From positions 1 to 64,000 of the forward strand of contig JBFEKH010000001.1 in assembly GCA_041552775.1 (NCBI GenBank): 64,000 nucleotides of DNA, read 5' to 3'. The position numbers were made by a program, and so were the translations under genes. This stretch comes from Allopontixanthobacter sp041552775. GTDB lineage: Bacteria; Pseudomonadota; Alphaproteobacteria; Sphingomonadales; Sphingomonadaceae. The notes under the pieces are model-generated. The model worked only from the letters and a program-made list of their open reading frames with translations. It did no database searches and was not told the DNA's origin. The stretch's first letter is position 1; each line of letters opens with the position of its first letter. This document shows positions 8,100-16,690 of this stretch, piece after piece.

Positions 8100-9472
8100 A
8101 ATTCCAGAATAAATCGGGCACCCTCGCCCGCGGTGCTTTCAACCGACAACTCGCCGCCCATCGCCCTGGCAATCCGGCGCGAGATATAGAGGCCGAGGCC
8201 CGAACCGCCATCGCCTGATCGGCCAAGCCGTTCAAATTTTCCGAACACCACCGCCTGTTGCTCACGCGTCAGGCCTGGCCCATTATCGGCCACGCTGACC
8301 TTGGTACGATCTCCGTCCTGGGCCAGCTCGATCCGCACCTGTGAACCTTCCGGCGAATAGCGGATGGCATTCCCCACCAAATTAAGCAGGACCTGCAGCA
8401 CGCGGCGGAATTCAGCCGTGGCTTTCAGGGATTCTTCCTGAGGCGGCGCGATCAATTCGATGCTGCGTTCCTTTGCGCGCACGCCGAGGATACCTGCGGC
8501 GCGGCGCCCCACATCGGCCAGATCAATCAAATCGGGAGCGGTGCTAAACTGCTCCGATTCGACAATCTCTAGGTCTGAAAGGTCGTCGATCAGGGCAAGC
8601 AGATGCTGCCCTGCGGAAGCGATATCGGCAGCATAATTGCTGTATTCATCTGCCAGCGGCCCAGCGAGCCGGGTGCGAATCGTTTCCGCATTGGCGATGA
8701 TCCTGGCGATCGGCTGACGCAGCACCGGCGACAAATCGCGTCCGATGGAGCTGCCAATGGACGCTTCGCCTGACACGTCTGGTTCCACAAGACGAGGCGA
8801 ATAAGGGCTCTGCGCGACCAGGTAGAGTTCGAACCCAGCGCTGGCGACTTCAGGTTGGCCCAGCGGCACCAGCGTAACATTCCAGCGCCGCTCGGATCCT
8901 TCGACCGCGCATTCGGCACCATCGAGCAATCGCCAATGCATTTTCTTCTGGCTCCCAAGTCCCGGAAAGCTGACGAATTCGGTCCACGATTTGTCGCTCG
9001 CACCATGCAATGCCGCTGCCAATTCAGCTAGATCTGGAGCGGTACTTTCGACCGACAACACTTGCTGGTCGGTGTCCAGTCGCGCCGTCAATTCGGCGAG
9101 TGCGCGGTCGATGGCAAGTTTGCGGGCCTCGTTTTGTGACGCGTCTTCAAGCGGCAGCGGTGTCAATTGCCAATTGGCAACACGGATGGTGCAACCGCCT
9201 CCCGATGCTTCGTCTTCGTCTCCACTGGGTGAGACTTCGACCCATGCCTTGATGACGTCATCACCGTCGACCGCCTGGATCATCCGGGCAAGCCGAAGGC
9301 CGTAAGTGCGTGATTTTCGCACCAGCGCCAGCAATTCCGGGATCGCGATGATGCCCGGCAGTTCGCCGCCGCAACGGTGCTGCAACTGGGCGAGCGGCTC
9401 CTGCGCCTCGATCAATTGGTCGCGCGCATCGCTTCGTGCCTCGGCAAGATAGGTTCTGGTGGCCCCTGCCAT
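8084..9472 (-). CDS. Soluble histidine-kinase-like protein lacking the H-box His
   Basis: The protein has 462 residues and no membrane segment or signal peptide, so it is likely cytosolic. The N-terminal 235 residues are of unknown type and may hold a PAS-like sensor (WNVTLVPLG near 197-205). Residues 245-305 resemble the dimerisation helices of histidine kinases. The C-terminal ATPase domain looks intact: N box NLVGNAIRYSP (364-374), DNGPG (396-400) and GSGLGLYI (423-430). In the H-box equivalent SPVLRQPI (248-255), Pro249 stands where the phosphoacceptor His should be. It could be a pseudokinase, phosphorylate elsewhere, or be an ATP-driven scaffold. It starts three bases after the stop of the preceding gene, so it is last in a four-gene minus-strand run. 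Confidence 0.8.
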   Translation of the reverse strand: MAGATRTYLAEARSDARDQLIEAQEPLAQLQHRCGGELPGIIAIPELLALVRKSRTYGLRLARMIQAVDGDDVIKAWVEVSPSGDEDEASGGGCTIRVANWQLTPLPLEDASQNEARKLAIDRALAELTARLDTDQQVLSVESTAPDLAELAAALHGASDKSWTEFVSFPGLGSQKKMHWRLLDGAECAVEGSERRWNVTLVPLGQPEVASAGFELYLVAQSPYSPRLVEPDVSGEASIGSSIGRDLSPVLRQPIARIIANAETIRTRLAGPLADEYSNYAADIASAGQHLLALIDDLSDLEIVESEQFSTAPDLIDLADVGRRAAGILGVRAKERSIELIAPPQEESLKATAEFRRVLQVLLNLVGNAIRYSPEGSQVRIELAQDGDRTKVSVADNGPGLTREQQAVVFGKFERLGRSGDGGSGLGLYISRRIARAMGGELSVESTAGEGARFILELPGAA

Positions 9473-9475
9473 GGC

Positions 9476-10438
9476 TTATCCCGCAGCGTTTCGGATACTG
9501 GCAGCAAGCATCGCTGCGGCCCGGTCCGACCGGAGCAACTTGAACACATCGGGCAATGTCACTTCGGGGTGAACATGGAAAAACTGCTCTTCTACGGCCT
9601 TTGCCTCCACGCCCGCTGCACGCAGAGCTAGTGCGAGCCGGGCCATTTGCCCATTATTGGTCGATAGAGCGGCAATATCGCGGTCCTGATTGGAAGCAAT
9701 AGCCAGTGCAGTGATGAACATCGCTGCACCCGCATGGCTGACCGAAAGAGCAACCATCGCTCCGCTGCCCATGCTGGCCACAATGCGCGACAACAGCCCT
9801 AACCTGCCAGCGCTTTCGTCAAATGATGCCCGCAACTCGCGCTCCGCAATTTCTGCAGCGGCGCCTGCGTCATCATCCACGTGACCGCGCCAGATCAGCA
9901 GCGCCTGGTGAAGCAGGTCACCGGGCAATTCGTTGATCGGCAATTCCATCCGTCGCTGGTGCTGGATAAACCGGGCCTGCGACGCCAGCGCGGTCATCGC
10001 CGACGCTGCCGTAGCCTCATCATCTGATGCGACCAGCGCCTGCAACAACGGGGTAAGTACCGGATCGATTGCGCTGCCTTGGTCCAGACACAAAGTCAGG
10101 TGCCATTCCACCGCCAGCGCATGGCAATGCATCAACAATGCCTGATGCGAGGCAAGATTTGCCGCGAGCGCCTCCCGGTGATTCTTTGCGAACAGATCGG
10201 GATCTTCGGTTGCCGCGGCTTTCCCCTGGGCCATCAGCAATTGCCATGCGATGTGCAGGATGACACCCCTGACCCGGGCAACGATCTCTTCGGTGAAGAG
10301 CGTGTCGTCGTCATTTGCGAGCAAATGGCCAAGGATCGGGCCAATCGTATCCAGCACAGCGTCGCCTTGCTCCAACGCCTCGCGGAGCATGGCCTCAACC
10401 GGGGCCTCATCAGATTGGGACGCAGTGCGATCGATCAT
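9476..10438 (-). CDS. Unknown alpha-helical protein
   Basis: I do not recognise this 320-residue protein. It is almost entirely predicted helix, rich in Ala and Leu, with no signal peptide and no confident membrane segment (the most hydrophobic stretch is near MVALSVSHAGAAMFITALAI). The spacing of amphipathic helices suggests a helical-repeat or scaffold fold. It lies 25 bases after the nucleotidyltransferase-like gene and three bases before the kinase-like gene, so it is surely co-translated with them and may be a partner of the kinase-like protein. Confidence 0.7.
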   Translation of the reverse strand: MIDRTASQSDEAPVEAMLREALEQGDAVLDTIGPILGHLLANDDDTLFTEEIVARVRGVILHIAWQLLMAQGKAAATEDPDLFAKNHREALAANLASHQALLMHCHALAVEWHLTLCLDQGSAIDPVLTPLLQALVASDDEATAASAMTALASQARFIQHQRRMELPINELPGDLLHQALLIWRGHVDDDAGAAAEIAERELRASFDESAGRLGLLSRIVASMGSGAMVALSVSHAGAAMFITALAIASNQDRDIAALSTNNGQMARLALALRAAGVEAKAVEEQFFHVHPEVTLPDVFKLLRSDRAAAMLAASIRNAAG

Positions 10439-10463
10439 GGACTAAGTCCTTAGACCGACATGG

Positions 10464-11669
10464 TTAAGTCCGTGTTAGCTTTGACCCACTTAGATCGAGT
10501 ATTATTCCAGCCACGACAAAAACACCAAGTATTTGAGAAAAATGGACTAATTCCCCGAAAAAGCCCGAAACTGCCAATCCCGAAGCCAGCAAAGCCCTGT
10601 CGGACAGCATAATTTTCCAGTCTCTCAGCGGCAGGCGGCCACCCAACCGGAGTACCAAAAGCAGCAGGATTGTACCTAGAACTGCGGTAATTCTGTTTTC
10701 CGGGATGCTGGCCATGCCTGCGATGCCGACCAGTGCAATATCGAGTGCCACCCCAAGCCATGCAGATATCTTGCCGAATCCTTGCGGCAATGCGCGTCCA
10801 AGCCCCTCGATTGAACGCAATGCCGTGCCGGTGCGGGCAAGGAAATATGCGGGGACCAACAACGCAAGACCTGCCACAGGTGCCCAGAACCAACCCGTCA
10901 GCGTGGCAATTGCGCCAACGCCTGCCGCGCTCACCAGTATCGCGCCGCCGCCGAATTTGCGGCCGTCGGCACGCTTCATCAACGCAGTTGCTGCCCGGTC
11001 TGCAGCTGCCAATGTCGGCGCCGCAATGGAGGCTTGGTGGAAGTGGCGCCCGAGCCAGACTTGTTCAAATTCAGCCGCATCATCTTCGGAACTGACCAGT
11101 CCCCACTCATGGTCAGCCAGCAAGCCGGACGGCATCGTAACGATACGCGTTCCAGCTTGCAGGGCGATACGCAGCAATCCGGCGATCGGATCGGCGTCAG
11201 GCGGCAAGTCAGCGAGCCGCTCTACCGCCGGTCCTCGGACTAACAACAGGCCAGCCCAGGCATAATCGCGGTCGATGCGCTCAAATCCGCCGGCGATGCC
11301 CTCCTCTGCAGGCAGGGCGAGTACAGCCGGACGATCTGCGAGCAATTTCTCTGCGAGCGCGGGGTCGGGCAACAGGCTGTCGGCAAATACCAGCAATTCA
11401 TCCGCGGCCCGGACCATACCGGACAATGCGCGCGGCCCCGGAATGACCTGAAAGCTTGCGCCGGACTTTTCTGCAAGGTGCTGTAGCGCCACCAATTCCT
11501 GTGGCAATCCGAGCGCATGGCAGGCGATTTTCTCGCAGCCGAGCGCCAGCGCACATTCCAGTTGGTGCCGAACAATCGATCTCCCCGCCACGGTCAGAAA
11601 ACCGCGCGGATCACCGCCAGCGGCAGCTACAGATTCCATGGTCGAAAGTAAGGCGACCCGCACGCACAC
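10464..11669 (-). CDS. Nucleotidyltransferase-like domain fused to a membrane domain
   Basis: The protein has 401 residues. Residues 4-210 look like a degenerate MobA-type nucleotidyltransferase fold: a beta-alpha start VALLSTMESVAAAGGD, then FLTVAGRSIVRHQLECA. Residues 240-395 form about four to five membrane helices. The order of domains recalls the fusion of a cytidylyltransferase with a CDP-alcohol phosphatidyltransferase, and GKISAWLGVALDIALVG faintly resembles the second half of the CDP-alcohol motif. The paired aspartates of that motif are absent, so enzyme activity is doubtful. The start is a GTG at 11669, with another in-frame GTG at 11663. Function is unknown; co-operonic with the kinase-like gene. 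Confidence 0.6.
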   Translation of the reverse strand: MCVRVALLSTMESVAAAGGDPRGFLTVAGRSIVRHQLECALALGCEKIACHALGLPQELVALQHLAEKSGASFQVIPGPRALSGMVRAADELLVFADSLLPDPALAEKLLADRPAVLALPAEEGIAGGFERIDRDYAWAGLLLVRGPAVERLADLPPDADPIAGLLRIALQAGTRIVTMPSGLLADHEWGLVSSEDDAAEFEQVWLGRHFHQASIAAPTLAAADRAATALMKRADGRKFGGGAILVSAAGVGAIATLTGWFWAPVAGLALLVPAYFLARTGTALRSIEGLGRALPQGFGKISAWLGVALDIALVGIAGMASIPENRITAVLGTILLLLVLRLGGRLPLRDWKIMLSDRALLASGLAVSGFFGELVHFSQILGVFVVAGIILDLSGSKLTRT

Positions 11670-11739
11670 GCTCCTGAACTGGGAGCAGGTGCTTTACGTC
11701 GCTGGAACGCCGATGCCAAGCGAAGCTGTTACCCGCCGG

Positions 11740-12057
11740 TCAGCCCGGGTGTTTTACAAAATCCGCCAGAAATGCCTCGATCTTGCGGATGACAGTAGGT
11801 TCGCCGGGTGCGGAATTTACCGCTTCATCGGCCAGGACTATCAGGTCGCTGGCGTGAAAACTGGCCGCAAGCCCTTTCAGACGCATGGCTGCAACATCCC
11901 AATTGGCATCGCAGCGCGACCGTTTCAACAAGTCGATCTGGCGCGTCAAACTTTCGGTGAAAGCACCGCGCAATTCCGCTATCAGAGCGGTGTCATCGCC
12001 TGCAGCAGCCGCCAAAGTGGCATCGAGAGCGCCGTTTTCATACAACATAACTGACAT
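11740..12057 (-). CDS. Hpt-like small protein lacking the phosphoacceptor His
   Basis: The protein has 105 residues, all helical. Residues 22-100 fit the histidine phosphotransfer fold, with the central AMRLKGLAASFHA at about 57-69 where active Hpt proteins read AHxLKG. Met58 replaces the His. A nearby His68 is not in the usual position. The ATG at 12057 is preferred over an upstream TTG at 12069; a third candidate is the ATG at 12048, and ribosome sites are weak for all. It is the first gene of the minus-strand run (70 bases before the next gene) and is divergent from the long coiled-coil gene. Confidence 0.65.
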   Translation of the reverse strand: MSVMLYENGALDATLAAAAGDDTALIAELRGAFTESLTRQIDLLKRSRCDANWDVAAMRLKGLAASFHASDLIVLADEAVNSAPGEPTVIRKIEAFLADFVKHPG

Positions 12058-12119
12058 TTCTAACGTCAACAGGGTTAAGATAGGGTTTCACATGACCCCA
12101 AAAGTGGTAGTTTCATGTC
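12058..12119. promoter_or_regulatory. Short divergent intergenic region
   Basis: About 60 bases separate two divergent starts, so both promoters must fit here or overlap the coding ends. I see partly symmetric TTTCACATGAC and TTTCATGTCATGAA stretches and a TTGACG on the minus strand. None gives a convincing -35/-10 pair. Confidence 0.3.
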
Positions 12120-14738
12120 ATGAACAACGGATCGAACATCAGGGTCGTAGGCCCCGACAATGCGCCAGAGACTCAGGCTGATACGGCTCTGCCCGTCTCT
12201 GAAGAGACGATCGAACTTGGCGAAGAGTACATCGAAGAGTGGGAAGACGAAGTTGCTGCGCCGCGGTCCACTGTCTGGATTGGGCCGTTTCTGGCGTGTC
12301 TGGCCATCGCCTGCTGGACCGGTTTTTACGGATGGGCACATCAGTCAGAAATTCTTTCCGGCGGCACGCCGTCACAATGGAGCGAGTGGATCATCGCATG
12401 GTCGATCCCGGTCCTGTTGATTGTATCGCTGTGGATGCTGGCCATGCGCAACAGTACAAGAGAAGCAACGCGATACGGCAAAGTTGCGCGCAGCTTGTCG
12501 GGCGAATCGGTCGCGCTTGAACAGCGGCTGTCGGTGATCAACCGCGAACTGAGCATTGCACGCGATTTCCTTGGTTCCCAGTCGCGTGAACTGGAATCGC
12601 TGGGCCGCGCCGCCGGTGAACGGTTGTCAACCCACGCCGACCACCTCCAAAACCTGATCCAAGACAATGGAGCGCAGGTGGACGCAATTGCGACGGTCAG
12701 CACCACCGCACTGGAAAACATGACCCGACTGCGCGATGATCTGCCGGTAATCGCCAATTCAGCGCGCGATGTGACCAACAACATCGGCAATGCCGGACGC
12801 ACGGCGCATAACCAGATCGATGAGCTGATCGCCGGATTCGAGCGGCTAAATGAATTCGGCCAGGCTACTCAACGCGAAGTCGCCAGCCTAAAGGTTTCCA
12901 TCAATGCAACCCTCGCCGATTTCGAGGCACAGACGGTGCAGATCGACGCGATGGCCAGGGGGCGGTTCGATGCCCTGCGATCCACCAATGACGAGTTTCG
13001 CACGAAATTGGACACTAGCGAAGTCGAAGCGTTATCGGCACTGCGCCGCCGTGCGGACGCCCTCTCCGGCGAATTGGCCGGAACGCGGACAGACCTGGAA
13101 GAAAACGAAGAGGCTGCACTGGTTTCGCTCCGCGCGCGCCTGTTGTCGCTGCGTGACGAGAGCAAGATCATCGGACAGTCGGTGCGCGACAGCGAGGAAC
13201 GCGCCATTACCGCCTGGAGCGGCCAAATCGAGGACATTCAGTCACGACTGACAGAAGCGGTTGAGCGAATTGCCGCGCTGGACGAAGCAGCACTCACCGC
13301 CTCACGCGCCAAACTGCAGGAGCTGGCCGAGGAAGCCGAGCGGGTGGATACCACCATGGCAGAACGCAGTGCTGCCTTGCACGAACAGATCGAACTGCGC
13401 CGCAGCCAGATGACGCAGGACGAGAAGGAAGCGATTGAAAACCTCAGTGCGCGCCTGATCGGGCTCGACGAAGCGATCAAGGCACGCCGCGAGGCGCAGA
13501 TTGAACAGTCCGAGCGAATGTCAGCGCATGGCGAAGCAATTGCAGACCGGCTTGGTGAATTCGAACGGAATTTGCAGAGCATCATGGCGCAGGGCGCCGA
13601 TACCGAAATTGTCCTTGGCAGCGGGGCGCAGATATTGGCCGAGAAACTGGGTGAGAACCGTCAGCGGATCGACGAAACGACTGCCGCCATCGCCGGATTG
13701 ACCGAAGATACGGTCAGGCTGCTCGAACTGATACAGGCCAGTTCCAACCATAGCCGCGACATATTGCCATCTGCAATTGAAGACGCGAGTGGCCGAATAG
13801 CCGCCACGGAGGAAAACGTAAGGCAAATCGGTATCCTGCTCGGCGAAGCCAGCGAAAAGGGAGCGAAATTGTCCGACTATGTGCTCGGTGCCAAGGACAA
13901 TGGCCGCGAAGCCCTCGAAAAGATCGAACAATACAGCGCACGAATTACCGCCGCTAACATCGAGCATCTGGACGAGATCGAGCAGCTGGAAAGCTCGCTC
14001 GCAAAATTGAGCGCGGAAAGTTCCTTGCTATCCGACACAGCGCGAACGGAATTACGCGACGCAATTAGCTTCCTGAAACAATCGACCCGCGAAGCAATTG
14101 GCCAGATCGAAAGCGGAACCGCGTTCAACGTAAGGGAAATCGCGGAACGCATTGGCGAAGAAAGCTCGCTCGCGATCGATACAGCACTGCGCGGCCGGAC
14201 CGACACTGCCATTGCAGAATTGGAAACTGCCGTTGCCAAGGCTTCCAATGCAGGGCGCACGGCAGCGACCAATTTGCGTGACCAACTCGCCAAGGTCAAC
14301 GAACTTGCTGGCAATCTGGAAGCACGCGTAAACCGCGCCCGCGAACGTGCGGAAGAGCAGGTCGACCACGATTTCTCCCGCCGCGTTGCACTGATTACAG
14401 AGAGTCTGAATTCAAACTCGATCGATATCTCCAAGGTGCTGTCAAACGACGTGACTGATATCGCCTGGGCTTCGTACCTGCGCGGCGATCGCGGCATTTT
14501 CACTCGCCGTGCGGTGCAATTGCTCGACCACACCGAAGCTCGCGACATCGCGAAGGTCTATGCCGACGACAGTGAGTTTGCCGAGAATGTGAGCCGGTAC
14601 ATCCATGATTTCGAAGCCATGCTGCGAGCAATGTTGTCCACCCGCGATGGCCACGCATTGGGCGTGACCTTGCTCAGTTCGGATATGGGCAAATTGTATG
14701 TGGCACTTGCTCAGGCAATCGAACGGCTGCGGACCTGA
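12120..14738 (+). CDS. Membrane-anchored long coiled-coil protein, TipN-like architecture
   Basis: The protein has 872 residues. An acidic N-terminus (residues 1-50, IELGEEYIEEWEDEV) is followed by two membrane helices (about 52-72 and 88-109). Then a nearly continuous Glu, Arg and Ala rich coiled coil runs from about 115 to 765 on the cytoplasmic side. A compact C-terminal domain (about 770-872, from DVTDIAWASYLRGD to AIERLRT) closes it. Two N-terminal membrane segments plus a huge coiled coil in a protein of this length match Caulobacter TipN, a polarity marker of the new pole; the match is of architecture only. Some databases label such proteins ATPase, but I see no Walker motif. A role in polarity, division or envelope organisation is inference. 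Confidence 0.7.
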   Translation: MNNGSNIRVVGPDNAPETQADTALPVSEETIELGEEYIEEWEDEVAAPRSTVWIGPFLACLAIACWTGFYGWAHQSEILSGGTPSQWSEWIIAWSIPVLLIVSLWMLAMRNSTREATRYGKVARSLSGESVALEQRLSVINRELSIARDFLGSQSRELESLGRAAGERLSTHADHLQNLIQDNGAQVDAIATVSTTALENMTRLRDDLPVIANSARDVTNNIGNAGRTAHNQIDELIAGFERLNEFGQATQREVASLKVSINATLADFEAQTVQIDAMARGRFDALRSTNDEFRTKLDTSEVEALSALRRRADALSGELAGTRTDLEENEEAALVSLRARLLSLRDESKIIGQSVRDSEERAITAWSGQIEDIQSRLTEAVERIAALDEAALTASRAKLQELAEEAERVDTTMAERSAALHEQIELRRSQMTQDEKEAIENLSARLIGLDEAIKARREAQIEQSERMSAHGEAIADRLGEFERNLQSIMAQGADTEIVLGSGAQILAEKLGENRQRIDETTAAIAGLTEDTVRLLELIQASSNHSRDILPSAIEDASGRIAATEENVRQIGILLGEASEKGAKLSDYVLGAKDNGREALEKIEQYSARITAANIEHLDEIEQLESSLAKLSAESSLLSDTARTELRDAISFLKQSTREAIGQIESGTAFNVREIAERIGEESSLAIDTALRGRTDTAIAELETAVAKASNAGRTAATNLRDQLAKVNELAGNLEARVNRARERAEEQVDHDFSRRVALITESLNSNSIDISKVLSNDVTDIAWASYLRGDRGIFTRRAVQLLDHTEARDIAKVYADDSEFAENVSRYIHDFEAMLRAMLSTRDGHALGVTLLSSDMGKLYVALAQAIERLRT

Positions 14739-14760
14739 GAGTTTCCCGTTCTGGTGGGAC

Positions 14761-15039
14761 TTAGCGCAAGTTCTCGGGCGGCTTGATCAGATTGATATCA
14801 TCTGCCGTGATCCAGCCAGATTCGTAATTCAGCACGTATAATGCCGTGACCACCACTGCGACCAGCGAAGCCCGGAAAGCCAGCCTGAACGGCCGAAAAT
14901 TCGCAGGTGCGCTGTCGGCTTGCCCGGGAATTTTTTCCACCCCCATTTCGTCATGCGTTCGCACGCCAAATGGCAGCAGGAAAAAGGCGCACATTACCCA
15001 GACCAGCAGATATATCGCGACGATCGAAGTCCATTGCAC
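14761..15039 (-). CDS. DUF1467 family small membrane protein
   Basis: The protein has 92 residues with two membrane helices (about 4-24 and 55-74). It has the family look of DUF1467: WVMCAFFLLPFGVRTHDE, then a hydrophilic stretch, then a second helix and a short tail. Function is unknown. It follows rnj after four bases and ends the long nuo-birA-coaX-rnj run; the coiled-coil gene converges on it from the other side. Confidence 0.8.
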   Translation of the reverse strand: MQWTSIVAIYLLVWVMCAFFLLPFGVRTHDEMGVEKIPGQADSAPANFRPFRLAFRASLVAVVVTALYVLNYESGWITADDINLIKPPENLR

Positions 15040-15043
15040 GGCG

Positions 15044-16690
15044 TCAGCCTCCCATCAGGATCACTTTGACCTGCGGCCGCTTGCCGCTCCAGCGCGTTGC
15101 TGTGCGACGGGTCGCAAGGCGTACAGCCTCGGTCAGGGCCTTGCGATCCTTGCGTGCCGCTCCCTTGAGTCCGCGCAGCGCCTTGACGATATCGGCGGAG
15201 GCTTCGGCGATGAAATCGTCCTCGTCCTCGTCCAATGGCAGCCCCAGCAATTCCAGATGCGGCTTAAGGCTTGAATCCACTGCGACGACGATCACGCCTT
15301 CGCGCGCCATCCGGCGGCGCATGCTGATAGCCTCGCCATCTGCCGGGACGATAATATCGCCGTCTAGCACCAGTCGGCCAGTGCGGACTTCGGCCAATTT
15401 GCTCGGCTTCCCCGGAGCGAGACGGATGATGTCGCCGTTTTTCTGGAAGATATTATGCGGTATCCCTGCGGCTTGGCCGACGCGGACCTGTTCCTGCATA
15501 TGCTTGATTTCGCCATGTACCGGGACCAGGATTTCCGGCCTGATCCAGGAATAGAGCGCTTCAAGTTCCGGACGCCCCGGATGGCCGGACACGTGGATTT
15601 CGCTCTGACGGTCGGTGACCATAACGACGCCGCGTTCGGCCAGTTTGTTCTGGACCCGGCCAATCGCGACTTCATTGCCGGGTATCTGACGGCTGGAGAA
15701 CAGCACGACATCACCCTTTTGCAGACTGATCTGGTGGCTGTCGTCAGCCACGCGGGCCAAGGCAGCACGGGGTTCGCCCTGCCCGCCGGTTGCCATGATC
15801 AGCACATCGCCGCGCGGCAGACCCATCGCGGTCTGGAAGTCGACAGTCTTCGGGAAATCCTGAAGATAACCATTGTCCTGCGCCACTTCGATGATGCGGT
15901 CGAGCGAACGGCCTGCAACGCATAGCTTGCGCCCGGTTTCCTTCGCGACTTCGCCTAGGGTGTGCAGCCGTGCAACGTTGGAAGCGAAGGTGGTAACCAT
16001 CACCCGCTTGCCGGTGTGGCGCTTCACTTCCTCCATCAGGCCGCGATACACCGCGCCTTCGGAACCACTGGGGTTCGGATTGAAGACATTGGTGGAATCG
16101 CACACCATCGCGAGAACGCCTTCGTCGCCGAGTTCCGTCAGTTCTTCCTGGGTAGTGGGTTCACCAATGATCGGTTCCTCGTCCAGCTTCCAGTCGCCGG
16201 TGTGGAAAATCCGTCCGTAAGGCGTGTCGATGATCAGGCCGTTTCCTTCGGCAATCGAATGCGCCAGCGGGACATAGCTAATGTCGAAGGGACCAACCGC
16301 AAAACTGTCCGTCCCTTCAATAATATTGAGCTCGATCTCGCCCAGAATGCCGGCTTCTTCCAGCTTGCGGCGGATCAAGTCTGCGGTAAACGGCGTCGCA
16401 TAAAGCGGCACGCCCAATTCCTCCGCGAAATAGGGGATCGCGCCGATATGGTCTTCATGACCATGGGTGAGCACGATGCCGGCCAAATCCTTGACCCGGT
16501 CTTCGATGAATTCGAGATCGGCGAACACGAGGTCAACGCCCGGATATTGGTCACCCGAGAACGTCATCCCCAGGTCAACCATCAGCCATTGGCCGTCACA
16601 GCCGTACAGATTGACGTTCATGCCGATTTCAGCGGAACCACCCAGCGCAAGGAACAGCAGTTCTTTTTCAGGCGTGAAATCCTTCTTCAC
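15044..16690 (-). CDS. rnj: Ribonuclease J
   Basis: A 548-residue metallo-beta-lactamase/beta-CASP ribonuclease with endo- and 5'-3' exonuclease activity, used in rRNA 5' end maturation and mRNA decay. The zinc-binding HGHEDHIGAIPY lies at about residues 75-86, further metal ligands in HTGDWKLDE, and the beta-CASP region after it includes MATGGQGEPRAAL. The C-terminal HVSGHPGRPE and PVHGE stretches complete the site. The start is a GTG at 16690, which overlaps the coaX stop (GTGA). RNase E is also encoded in this window, so the cell has both decay systems, as is common in alphaproteobacteria. Confidence 0.95.
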   Translation of the reverse strand: MKKDFTPEKELLFLALGGSAEIGMNVNLYGCDGQWLMVDLGMTFSGDQYPGVDLVFADLEFIEDRVKDLAGIVLTHGHEDHIGAIPYFAEELGVPLYATPFTADLIRRKLEEAGILGEIELNIIEGTDSFAVGPFDISYVPLAHSIAEGNGLIIDTPYGRIFHTGDWKLDEEPIIGEPTTQEELTELGDEGVLAMVCDSTNVFNPNPSGSEGAVYRGLMEEVKRHTGKRVMVTTFASNVARLHTLGEVAKETGRKLCVAGRSLDRIIEVAQDNGYLQDFPKTVDFQTAMGLPRGDVLIMATGGQGEPRAALARVADDSHQISLQKGDVVLFSSRQIPGNEVAIGRVQNKLAERGVVMVTDRQSEIHVSGHPGRPELEALYSWIRPEILVPVHGEIKHMQEQVRVGQAAGIPHNIFQKNGDIIRLAPGKPSKLAEVRTGRLVLDGDIIVPADGEAISMRRRMAREGVIVVAVDSSLKPHLELLGLPLDEDEDDFIAEASADIVKALRGLKGAARKDRKALTEAVRLATRRTATRWSGKRPQVKVILMGG

